This document shows positions 23,031 to 30,899 of a stretch of 32,128 nt of DNA, in pieces (within the stretch, counting starts at the first letter, position 1; each line of letters opens with the position of its first letter). The DNA lies in assembly GCA_016296775.1 (NCBI GenBank), contig JAEDIE010000011.1, positions 1 to 32,128 on the forward strand, given 5' to 3'. Origin of the DNA: Bacilli bacterium (GTDB taxonomy: Bacteria; Bacillota_I; Bacilli_A; RFN20; CAG-826). The notes under the pieces were generated by a model. It searched no databases. It had not been told where the DNA came from and saw only the letters and a list, made by a program, of their open reading frames with translations. Made by a program: the position numbers and the translations under genes.

Positions 23031-23071
23031 TTTTAAACAAAAAGATTAAATATGTACTTTTTTGTTTAAAA
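23031..23071. promoter_or_regulatory. Perfect 13-bp inverted repeat between divergent HTH genes
   Basis: TTTTAAACAAAAA (23031-23043) and its exact complement TTTTTGTTTAAAA (23059-23071), separated by 15 bases. It lies upstream of both the small HTH gene (54 bases) and the large regulator (35 bases to its ATG). There is no T-run position or coding gene to suggest a terminator. An operator is the simplest reading. Confidence 0.65.
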
Positions 23072-23105
23072 TAGTCAAAATATACCTTAAAATGTGTATG
23101 AATAT

Positions 23106-25517
23106 ATGGAAATTAAAGACTTTATTAAAGTTAGACGTAAACAGCTTAAAATGAGTCTCCAAACACTTGGTGATGCAATAAACTATACGCCTCAAGCAAT
23201 TGCTAGATTTGAAAATGGTAAAGTAAAAGTTGATATTAGGTTGATAGATGATTTAATAAAAACTTTAAATGTAAGTTTATCTACTTTTTTAAATTGCGAT
23301 ATAGATAATATTGTTGAATATGACAACACTTTAAAATTTGATGAAGATAAGTTTTTTCAAACATTTAAGTTTTATAAAGAAAGAACTAAGATTAGTCAAA
23401 CTGATTTAGCTAATACTCTAAATATAAATAAGAATAGAGTATCTAAAATAGAAAGAGGAATAAGTTTTCCTACTATTGATGAATTTAAAGAGTTATGTAA
23501 AGTTTTTGATGTAAGTTATGAAACTTTATATTATGGATTAAAAATTGAAGAACCATTAGAGAACGAAAATATAAAAGAAAATAAAAAGAAAACTAAAATT
23601 AATAAAGTGTTCCTATCTTTATTTATTATAGTTTCTATTATGTTCACTTCTCTTTTAGGAGGAGTTATTGCTAATTATGCTTTAAGGAATGGAACTAATA
23701 ATTCTTCAGGAAATACGTCATCTCCTGAAGAAGGACCAATTAATAATTACTTTACAGTTACATATCATTATGATTTAAGTGATGAAACAATAACTGAATA
23801 TGTTTACCAAGGAAGATTTGCTCCTAACTTAGAATATATTCATGAAGGATATACTTTAATTGGATACTATATAGGAGAAGATGAATTTGATTTTTCTACT
23901 CCAATAAATAGTGACATTACCTTAACTGGAAAATTAAAGAAAAAAGAATTTGATATATATTTTTATGATTACTATGGAAGCTTAGCTTCATATCAAGTAG
24001 TTCCATATTTAGAAAGTGCTACACCCCCTATACTTGAACCTATATCTAATTTAACATTTAAAGGATGGAACACTGACGAATATTTAAGTGTAAGAAAATC
24101 TTTATCTATTTATCCATTATATGATTCATACACTACAAGAGTATATTTTGATTTAGATGGAGGTAGTTTTTTAGATCCTTTCTATCCTAAATATATAGAT
24201 AACTTTAAATATGAAGATATATATACTCTTCCTTCAATATTTAAGAAAGGTCATACTTTTAATTATTTTACATTTAACAATATAGAATTTAATGAATCCA
24301 CTATATTAGAACCTGTAATGACCTTAAAAGCTAAATATAATTTAAATGAATATACTATCACATTTAAAAATAATATTTTAGATCCTATAAAGGTAAACTT
24401 CCTTGATGAGGTAAGTTTACCTTTAAAATCTAAAGATAATTTAAGGAATATTAGAAAATATTACGCTGATGATAATAAGGTATTAGATTCAACGTTTATA
24501 TATGATTATGATCGAGATATTGAGATTAGAGTGTTATTTGAGGGAAATGATTATTCTTATATTGTAAATGAAGATAACACGATAACTTTAACAAGTATTG
24601 AAAATGAAAATAAAGATACATCAATTTTAATTCCTAGTGTAATTGATGGATATAAAGTTAGCAAGATTGCACCTAATTTTATAAGTAATGATAATGATAT
24701 TGAATCTTTGACCTTTGAAAGCAATAGTTTAAATATTGAAACAAATGCATTTTATAATTTACCTTCTTTAAAATTTGTTGATTTTTCTTCTATAAATGAA
24801 GGAATATTTGATGATAATATTTTTGCTTTATGTCCTAATATTGAATATTTAAAAATAGCTAGAGTTAAACGAAAAATTAATAATGGTGATTATTTATTAA
24901 AGAATTATGGATTAATTCAAAATAATAATTTAAGTGTAGAAATGGGTAGTAATTGCCATGAGTTTATGATTCCTGAATACTTTAATAAAGGTTTTGGAAA
25001 GATTAAAAAACTTATAATTAGTGCTGAAGTTAGTTTATTAACCTATAATACTTTTGATTGGTTGAGTATGGAACTAAATGAATTTTATTGTGATGTAGCA
25101 ATAAGTGAAATTTATTTATATTTAACTTCTTCATTTACTCAAAAAGAATTAACAATTTATTCAACTAATGTAGAAATTGATGGAAACTATGAAACATTAG
25201 ATAAAATTACTTTTGTTAATGATATTTTTTCTACTAAAGGAATTGGTTCGATTAAAGCAAAAACTGTTGAATTTTGTAAAACAAATAATGATCAATATAA
25301 TCTTCAATTAGGAGTTAATACATTAATTTATTGTTCTAATTTAATATTAAGAAAATATATTGATTTTCCTTCTGAAGAGTACGTTCTCACTTATTTTTAT
25401 CATCTAGAAGAAACAATGAACGTTTATACTTATAAAACAACTTTAGATTATGAAGAAAGATTAAAACAATATTTTAATTCTTGTGATAATATTAATTTTT
25501 ATTATTTAGAAGATTAA
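23106..25517 (+). CDS. Transmembrane protein with tandem XRE domains and InlB-repeat/leucine-rich-repeat ectodomain
   Basis: An 803-residue protein with an unusual layout. Two XRE helix-turn-helix domains (about 3-60 and 84-143, the second with K-I-S-Q-T-D-L-A-N-T-L-N) are followed by a Lys-rich stretch and one membrane helix (about 168-191), placing the HTHs in the cytoplasm. Outside the cell are a Ser/Gly/Asn linker and about four repeats of the InlB B-repeat/Flg_new type (about 215-480, with H-E-G-Y-T-L-I-G-Y-Y and F-D-L-D-G-G-S-F as examples). BspA-type leucine-rich repeats follow, opening with I-L-I-P-S-V-I-D-G-Y-K-V. The ectodomain families are known from adhesins and internalins. I infer a one-component regulator that senses a surface ligand. 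ATG 23106 is preferred over an in-frame GTG at 23094; neither has a Shine-Dalgarno. Confidence 0.83.
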   Translation: MEIKDFIKVRRKQLKMSLQTLGDAINYTPQAIARFENGKVKVDIRLIDDLIKTLNVSLSTFLNCDIDNIVEYDNTLKFDEDKFFQTFKFYKERTKISQTDLANTLNINKNRVSKIERGISFPTIDEFKELCKVFDVSYETLYYGLKIEEPLENENIKENKKKTKINKVFLSLFIIVSIMFTSLLGGVIANYALRNGTNNSSGNTSSPEEGPINNYFTVTYHYDLSDETITEYVYQGRFAPNLEYIHEGYTLIGYYIGEDEFDFSTPINSDITLTGKLKKKEFDIYFYDYYGSLASYQVVPYLESATPPILEPISNLTFKGWNTDEYLSVRKSLSIYPLYDSYTTRVYFDLDGGSFLDPFYPKYIDNFKYEDIYTLPSIFKKGHTFNYFTFNNIEFNESTILEPVMTLKAKYNLNEYTITFKNNILDPIKVNFLDEVSLPLKSKDNLRNIRKYYADDNKVLDSTFIYDYDRDIEIRVLFEGNDYSYIVNEDNTITLTSIENENKDTSILIPSVIDGYKVSKIAPNFISNDNDIESLTFESNSLNIETNAFYNLPSLKFVDFSSINEGIFDDNIFALCPNIEYLKIARVKRKINNGDYLLKNYGLIQNNNLSVEMGSNCHEFMIPEYFNKGFGKIKKLIISAEVSLLTYNTFDWLSMELNEFYCDVAISEIYLYLTSSFTQKELTIYSTNVEIDGNYETLDKITFVNDIFSTKGIGSIKAKTVEFCKTNNDQYNLQLGVNTLIYCSNLILRKYIDFPSEEYVLTYFYHLEETMNVYTYKTTLDYEERLKQYFNSCDNINFYYLED

Positions 25518-25529
25518 ATATATTAATTT

Positions 25530-25580
25530 AATACAATTCTAATATAATAATTTGTATTCTATTAGAGGTATATAAATACC
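25530..25580. promoter_or_regulatory. Probable promoter region of the lipoprotein pair
   Basis: TATAAT (25543-25548) lies inside the inverted repeat AATACAA (25530-25536)/TTGTATT (25552-25558). A small palindrome GGTAT-ATAA-ATACC follows at 25567-25580. The -35 region is poor, consistent with an activator-dependent promoter. AGGAGAAAA precedes the ATG at 25597. Confidence 0.4.
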
Positions 25581-25596
25581 AATATTAGGAGAAAAC

Positions 25597-27600
25597 ATGA
25601 GAAACAAAACTATTTTATTTGCTGCTTGTTTAGTAGCATCGTTAGGCGTGGTAAGTTGTTCATCTAGTGCACCAGAATTTATTTCAATTAGTAGTGTAAA
25701 CGACATACATTCGTTAGAAGTAGGTCAAACATTACAACTTAAAGCTGAAGTTTCACCAAAAAATGCATCCCAAGATGTTATTTGGACTAGTGGAAATGTT
25801 GATGTTGCAACAATTGATGAAACTGGACTTGTTACAACTTTAAGTGAAGGAAACGTTAAACTTACTGCTACAAGCAAAGTTGATGAAAAGATCAGTGCTG
25901 ATTATTCTTTAATCGTTACAAAAAGCACAACTAGTGTAAAACCTACAGAAATTTCTTTAGTTGCAAGTAAAACCACAATTGATATTGATGAGAGTTTAAC
26001 TCTTGTTGTTAGAGTAACTCCAAGTAATGCTGATGATTCAGTAACATTTGTTTCAAGCGACACTTCAATCGTTAGTGTTAGTGCAACAGGCTCAATAAAA
26101 GGATTAAAAGCTGGAAAAGCTACAATTACTGCTACAAGTAAAGTTGATTCAACAATTAAGGGATCAATTGAAATTACAGTTAACGATAAAGTTTCAGTTG
26201 ATGGAACAGATTATGAAAGCCTCCCTTATACAACACATCAAGAATATGTTGAAGCTGATTCTGATACAGTTATTAAGGTTAAGGGTGTAGCAAAATATGT
26301 CAATCTTTATGATGATAAAGGTAGTGAAAAAGTAAGTTATTACTTACTTAATGGAAGTGAAGGATATTATGTTTATGGACAAAGCACTAATCCAAGCGAC
26401 ATTAAAGAAGGAAAAGTATACGAAATAGGTGGTAAAAAGAAAAATTACAACGGAACTCATGAAATAGTAAATTGTGATTATTATAAAGAATTAAGTGAAA
26501 AAATTACTTATACTGCAACAGATATTACTACCATGGAATTTGGAAACCTTGATGCTATGGCAAATTATCAAAGCAGTTTAGTTAGTTTAACTGATGTTTC
26601 AGTTGTCTCGTTTCCTAGCAATGTAACAAAAGCTTTCAGTGTTAAAGTTGGTAATGATACAAATAGTATTGATCTTAGAGTTGATCCTAAGAATATGAGT
26701 GCAGAGACATTTACTGAAATTGCAAATATTGTTACTACATTTACTGTTGGTAAAGTTATTTCAGTAACTGGTGCTATGTCTGCTTTTGGATATGGAAAAC
26801 CTTCTAATCAAATCTCAATTTGTGAAAATACATTTGTCTTTGCAACATTAACAGATAATGAAAAAGTTGAAGCTACAAAATCTACTTTAGATGTAAAATG
26901 TTCTTTAACAAGTGAAGAAACAAGTTTAAACCTTATAACTAAAGGTGATTCATATGAAGATGTTAGCATTTCTTGGGCAAGTTCAAATGAAAGTGTAATT
27001 TCTACTAGTGGAAATGTAACTCATCAAAATGAAGATGTTGAAGTCCAATTAACTGCAACAATTTCTTTAAATACTGCTACTGCTACCAAAACATTTGTAG
27101 TTGATGTTTTAGGAAATAATCCAACTAATTTAATTCATACATTAGATTTTGAAGATGCTTTAGCCGAAGGTCAATACAACACCTCAGCTACAAAACCTGG
27201 TTATGCTGATGGTAATGTTACTTTAGGTAAACCAGATCAAAAGATTTGGACACTTGCTTCTACCTTAATTGAATATGATAGTGCTGCTATTATTGATGGA
27301 AGATTTTCTGGAAGAATAAAAGCTAATGGATATTTAGCAAATGTTGATGAAATTACATGTTCTACTGTTCAATTTACAGTAAGAAATTATAATGATGGAA
27401 CTTTGAGTGGTGTTTGGTCAATTAGTTATTCTAATGATGGTACAAACTATACCAAGTTAGAAAAAACATATGCTGTTGGACAAGATATTTATACAATTAG
27501 AAGACAACTTCCAAGTAGTGCAAAATATGTAAAAATTATGCTTGATTCAGCTGAAGGAAAAGGCGTTTATAATATTGATAATGTAATATTATATGCTTAA
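25597..27600 (+). CDS. Lipoprotein with Big_2 Ig-like domains and probable OB-fold domain
   Basis: A 667-residue predicted lipoprotein. The signal peptide ends in G-V-V-S-C with Cys21 as the lipidation site, followed by S-S-S. Two Big_2-type Ig-like domains follow (about 30-105 and 115-192); both have the W-T-S/F-V-S-S, V-D-V-A-T/T-S-I-V-S and G-x-V/I-x-x-L pattern. Residues about 200-310 look like an OB-fold of the kind found in secreted nucleases: V-K-G-V-A-K-Y-V, Y-Y-L-L-N-G-S-E-G-Y-Y-V-Y, and Y-E-I-G-G. A third Ig-like stretch (W-A-S-S-N-E-S-V-I) precedes a beta-rich C-terminal domain (about 510-667), probably a carbohydrate- or surface-binding jelly roll. No nuclease active site is visible. 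The next gene lies 11 bases away, so this may be the binding partner of the MBL lipoprotein. Confidence 0.78.
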   Translation: MRNKTILFAACLVASLGVVSCSSSAPEFISISSVNDIHSLEVGQTLQLKAEVSPKNASQDVIWTSGNVDVATIDETGLVTTLSEGNVKLTATSKVDEKISADYSLIVTKSTTSVKPTEISLVASKTTIDIDESLTLVVRVTPSNADDSVTFVSSDTSIVSVSATGSIKGLKAGKATITATSKVDSTIKGSIEITVNDKVSVDGTDYESLPYTTHQEYVEADSDTVIKVKGVAKYVNLYDDKGSEKVSYYLLNGSEGYYVYGQSTNPSDIKEGKVYEIGGKKKNYNGTHEIVNCDYYKELSEKITYTATDITTMEFGNLDAMANYQSSLVSLTDVSVVSFPSNVTKAFSVKVGNDTNSIDLRVDPKNMSAETFTEIANIVTTFTVGKVISVTGAMSAFGYGKPSNQISICENTFVFATLTDNEKVEATKSTLDVKCSLTSEETSLNLITKGDSYEDVSISWASSNESVISTSGNVTHQNEDVEVQLTATISLNTATATKTFVVDVLGNNPTNLIHTLDFEDALAEGQYNTSATKPGYADGNVTLGKPDQKIWTLASTLIEYDSAAIIDGRFSGRIKANGYLANVDEITCSTVQFTVRNYNDGTLSGVWSISYSNDGTNYTKLEKTYAVGQDIYTIRRQLPSSAKYVKIMLDSAEGKGVYNIDNVILYA

Positions 27601-27611
27601 GTTTTAGTTTT

Positions 27612-29075
27612 ATGAGAAAGATTAATTATTGCTTAATTGGAGTATTATCTTTATTTTCGATTGTATCTTGTTCATCGTCAAATAAAGATAACATTAGTTC
27701 GTTTAATATTGTTTTTAATGGTGAAATAGTTGAGTCAATCGATAAAACAAAAGACGAAATATTTACTTTATCTCTTGATATAAAAGAAACTAATCCTGAT
27801 TACAAGGTTAATTGGGATAGTTCTAATAAAGATGTAGCAGTTGTTGATAGTAGTGGTAAAGTTTTAACTAAAAACTTAGGAACTACTATTATTAGTGCTA
27901 CTAGTCAAAAAAATACAAAAATTAAATCTTCAATATTTTTAAATGTTAAAGAAACTACTTATCAAGAAGGGGCTGGTAGTGGATTTAGTGAAGATGATCC
28001 TATATATTTAGGTAATGAAGGCAAAGAAGAACCACTTGAAATATATTTTATCGAAATGAGACAAATGTATGCTGATTCTTTATATATTAAAAAAGGTAAT
28101 GTTGATATCTTAATTGATAGTGGAGAAGCAGTAGATGGAGAGTTAATAAGTGAATTTTTAAAGGAAAAATGCACTGATAATAGACTCGATTTAGTAGTTG
28201 CAACTCATGGAGATAGCGATCATATTGCTGGATTCCCTAATGCTTTAAAAAATATTGAAAGTGTATCAACTTTTATCGATTATGGAGGAGTAGGTGGAGG
28301 AGCTTACGCTACAACTAGAGATAAATTTATTCAAAAAGGATCAGTTAGACATACAGCTTATGATTGTGTTAATTTCACCGATGGTATAACTTCTAGATAT
28401 TATTTAACTAGTGAATTTTATGTTGATGTTCTTGATACTGGAAATTATATTAAAAACAACGAAACTGGAGGTTCTAATCCTAATAGTGTCACTTTATTAT
28501 TTACTTACAAAGACTTTAAGTTCTTTACAGCTGGAGATTTAACAACTGGAGTTGAACAAAGTTTAGTCAAGAGAGTTTCTCTTCCTAATGTCACTTTATA
28601 TAAAGCAAGTCACCATGGAAGTAATGGTAGTAACTCGCTTGAATTAATGAATGTTTTAAATCCTAAGGGAGTTGGAATATCTGCTGCAAGAAGTGCAGGA
28701 TCTTATGGAGTAGATACTTCAAAACCAGATAAAAATAACTCTAAAAATCTCAATGGTGTTGGAGGACATCCTTATGAAGATGCCATTAGTAGAATATATC
28801 AAGTTCCTAATATTATGAAAGATTTAAGAGTATATTGGAATATGGTTAATGGTACAATGTGCTTTACAAGTTATGGAGAAAATGACTTTACCTTTAAAGG
28901 ATCTCCTACATTAAAAGGATATTATGACTTAACATTAACTGATGGTGTTGGTGTTTGGGACGATTCTATTAACGATTGGAAGAACAAAGTTACTGGTGAA
29001 GAAAATAAAAAACTTCATGAAACTAAAGTATTCAAGTTTAGAGGATATGACCAATATCTTCCTAAAGTAAGTTAA
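27612..29075 (+). CDS. Lipoprotein with Big_2 domain and ComEC-like metallo-beta-lactamase hydrolase domain
   Basis: A 487-residue predicted lipoprotein. The signal peptide ends S-I-V-S-C with Cys20 as the lipidation site. One Big_2-like domain follows (about 30-118, with W-D-S-S-N-K-D-V-A-V-V). The main domain (about 140-430) is a metallo-beta-lactamase fold: T-H-G-D-S-D-H-I-A-G (about 198-207), F-F-T-A-G-D (about 302-307) and K-A-S-H-H-G-S (about 331-337). The HxDxDH variant and the S-H-H-G-S motif are those of the C-terminal domain of ComEC, a nuclease that degrades one strand during DNA uptake. Extracellular nucleic-acid hydrolysis is therefore the best guess, but phosphodiesterases with other substrates share the fold. 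No Shine-Dalgarno is seen 11 bases after the previous stop, so translation may be coupled. Confidence 0.82.
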   Translation: MRKINYCLIGVLSLFSIVSCSSSNKDNISSFNIVFNGEIVESIDKTKDEIFTLSLDIKETNPDYKVNWDSSNKDVAVVDSSGKVLTKNLGTTIISATSQKNTKIKSSIFLNVKETTYQEGAGSGFSEDDPIYLGNEGKEEPLEIYFIEMRQMYADSLYIKKGNVDILIDSGEAVDGELISEFLKEKCTDNRLDLVVATHGDSDHIAGFPNALKNIESVSTFIDYGGVGGGAYATTRDKFIQKGSVRHTAYDCVNFTDGITSRYYLTSEFYVDVLDTGNYIKNNETGGSNPNSVTLLFTYKDFKFFTAGDLTTGVEQSLVKRVSLPNVTLYKASHHGSNGSNSLELMNVLNPKGVGISAARSAGSYGVDTSKPDKNNSKNLNGVGGHPYEDAISRIYQVPNIMKDLRVYWNMVNGTMCFTSYGENDFTFKGSPTLKGYYDLTLTDGVGVWDDSINDWKNKVTGEENKKLHETKVFKFRGYDQYLPKVS

Positions 29076-29140
29076 TAATAATTTAAATTGTTAATTAAAT
29101 AACTTCTTTAATGGGCAGTGCTCTAAGCGAGGGTAAAGTA
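29076..29140 (+). other. Unexplained G+C-richer leader before the terminator
   Basis: Between the MBL lipoprotein stop and the terminator lies a segment with ATGGGCAGTGCTCTAAGCGA (29110-29129) that stands out from its A+T-rich surroundings. No riboswitch class or tRNA was recognised. It may be part of a 3'-end RNA or a small RNA ending at the terminator. Confidence 0.3.
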
Positions 29141-29183
29141 AAATCTCACCCAAGAGTTCATAACTCAAGGGTGAGATTTTTTG
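29141..29183 (+). terminator. Two-part hairpin terminator of the lipoprotein operon
   Basis: An outer 11-bp stem, AAATCTCACCC (29141-29151) with GGGTGAGATTT (29169-29179), encloses an inner stem GAGTT/AACTC (29154-29158 with 29162-29166) and runs into a T-run. Confidence 0.92.
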
Positions 29184-29212
29184 TTATTTACTTTTGAAAG
29201 TAATAAATTAAA

Positions 29213-29294
29213 TTGCAAAAAATATCAATCCACATTTTTTATACAAAAACAATTGCTGAGTTTTTTTGGTAAAACAACTCAATATTATTTGCAA
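29213..29294. repeat. Near-perfect inverted repeat after the ATPase gene, with inner hairpin
   Basis: TTGCAAAAAATAT (29213-29225) and ATATTATTTGCAA (29282-29294) match at 12 of 13 positions. Inside, GAGTT and AACTC (about 29258-29280) with nearby T-runs could end the minus-strand ATPase transcript. It could equally be the trace of an insertion. Confidence 0.4.
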
Positions 29295-29298
29295 CAAA

Positions 29299-30480
29299 TT
29301 AAAGTTCTTTCATCATCAAAAAATCTTCCAGTCTTATATGTTTTATAGTTGATGTAGAATAATCAATAATATCATTAGTTATTAAGATTTTTTGATTTAA
29401 ATTATCTATATCTTTAAATGCACCCATCTCTCGATTATAAGCTTTTTCATCAGCAACACTATAAGCAACTTGAATATAGAATGCTTTATTATCTTTTGAC
29501 GCTAAGAAATCTATTTCTTTCCCATTATTATTAAATACTTTCAAATCATAACCCATATATAAAAGTTCATTGTATACTATATTTTCAAGATTATGATCCA
29601 AATCATATCTATTGTTATTTGCTCTTAATGAATTAAAACATACATCTGAATTATATATTTTACCATAATATTGAAGTTCACGTTTTGTTTTAGTGGAATA
29701 TTGAGGAATTTCATCAATTATATAAGCTTCCTTTAAATATTCGATGTATTTTGAAACCGTCATTATTGATAAATCAGGAAAATCATTTTTAATATACCTA
29801 TGAATTGATCTGATCGAAAAAATTCTTGAATTACTACATAAAATATAATTAACAATCTTTTTAAATGGTACTTCTTTTCTTATTTTGTATCTTCTAATTA
29901 AATCATTTATTACAATTGTATTTTCTAAATCTGATAAATAGATTTTAGTTCCATCCAATGTGGGATTATTAAATCTTCCAGGAAAACCTCCCCAAATTAA
30001 ATAATTAGCAACATCAACATTAATACCTAATTCATTTGAATACTCCTTTATTTCTTTATAAACAAATGGTCTTATTCTAAATGAAACGAAACGACCACTA
30101 AGCAATGTTAAGAATTCACTTGATAATAATTTTGAATTAGAACCTGTTATAAACACTGAACAATTATCAAGTCTTAAATCTTTGACTGCCACCTGCCAAT
30201 CATCTAATTCTTGTATTTCGTCAAAAAAACAATAGCATTTTCCTTTTTTTCTATTTTCTTTTACGTAGTTTATAAGAGACCTTACATCACTAGCTTTATC
30301 AAAGTCAGTTGTTTTCTCAAAATTAAGGTAAATAATATTTTTAGTTTTTTCCTTAATCTCATTCATAATAGTTTGCAAAATAACAGATTTACCACTTCTT
30401 CTAACACCTGTGATAACCTTAATAAGATCGCAGTCATAGAATCCCCTAATTGCTTTTAAATATTTTTCTCTAATAATCAT
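29299..30480 (-). CDS. AAA_14/DUF4143 family ATPase
   Basis: A 393-residue protein of the widespread AAA_14 plus DUF4143 family. Walker A is G-V-R-R-S-G-K-S (25-32) and Walker B is C-Y-C-F-F-D-E-I-Q (82-90). F-I-T-G-S-N-S-K-L-L is the sensor segment. The L-S-G-R-F motif and Y-L-I-W-G-G-F-P lead into DUF4143 (about 195 onward), whose C-terminal E-I-D-F-L-A and Y-I-Q-V-A-Y resemble a PD-(D/E)xK nuclease core. Its biological role is not settled; members are mobile and often strain-specific. ATG 30480 (M-I-I-R-E-K-Y-L) follows GAGGTG and is preferred over ATG 30501. Promoter and repeat operators lie directly upstream. Confidence 0.88.
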   Translation of the reverse strand: MIIREKYLKAIRGFYDCDLIKVITGVRRSGKSVILQTIMNEIKEKTKNIIYLNFEKTTDFDKASDVRSLINYVKENRKKGKCYCFFDEIQELDDWQVAVKDLRLDNCSVFITGSNSKLLSSEFLTLLSGRFVSFRIRPFVYKEIKEYSNELGINVDVANYLIWGGFPGRFNNPTLDGTKIYLSDLENTIVINDLIRRYKIRKEVPFKKIVNYILCSNSRIFSIRSIHRYIKNDFPDLSIMTVSKYIEYLKEAYIIDEIPQYSTKTKRELQYYGKIYNSDVCFNSLRANNNRYDLDHNLENIVYNELLYMGYDLKVFNNNGKEIDFLASKDNKAFYIQVAYSVADEKAYNREMGAFKDIDNLNQKILITNDIIDYSTSTIKHIRLEDFLMMKEL

Positions 30481-30505
30481 AAGTACACCTCGTTTTTTCA
30501 CTTAT

Positions 30506-30534
30506 ATTATACTATACAGTTTTTTCAAAATCAA
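30506..30534 (-). promoter_or_regulatory. Promoter of the ATPase gene
   Basis: On the minus strand, TTGATT (30529-30534), 17 bases, then a perfect TATAAT (30506-30511). It overlaps the repeat TACTATACAGTTTTTT. Confidence 0.7.
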
Positions 30535-30583
30535 TTATTCTGTATATTCCTACTATACACTTTTTAAAAACATAAAAAACTGT
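30510..30583. promoter_or_regulatory. Repeat operator candidates at the ATPase promoter
   Basis: TACTATACAGTTTTTT (30510-30525) and TACTATACACTTTTT (30551-30565) are direct repeats 41 bp apart. AAAAAACTGT (30574-30583) is the exact inverse of the second half of the first copy. The first copy covers the -10 box and part of the spacer. Confidence 0.5.
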
Positions 30584-30899
30584 CCACTATTTATTTGTTG
30601 TATATATATTATTAGATTTTTTTCAATTGATTTGATTAACTGAATGCGCACACTCATTTATTTGCGAGTAAGGTTTTATGAAAAAATCTCCTACTAAAAT
30701 GCTCTAATGGGGAGTTTTATTAGGTTATTTAGTAGCAATCATTCATTTTATTTCCTACCAACAGCCAAATCTCCTAAATTCATATTATTTTAGATGAAAA
30801 GTACAATGATTATTTGAAAACATGGAGACGTGATGGTTTCAACTGTTATAATTTCAGTCAAACAAATGTGTTTAATTTGTCGAATGGAATTATAATAAA
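30584..30899. other. Intergenic stretch between the Fic and ATPase genes
   Basis: No convincing gene. A hairpin ATCTCC (30686-30691)/GGAG (30711-30714) followed on the minus strand by TTTTTT could terminate the Fic transcript about 190 bases after its stop. A 46-codon stretch without a start (30778-30918, plus strand) may be a gene remnant; it was not recognised. Confidence 0.4.

Noticed and set aside
27962..28174. Minus-strand frame inside the MBL lipoprotein
   Set aside because: It is a shadow of a complete gene.
30211..30459. Plus-strand frame opposite the ATPase Walker motifs
   Set aside because: It is antisense to the conserved Walker A and B region.
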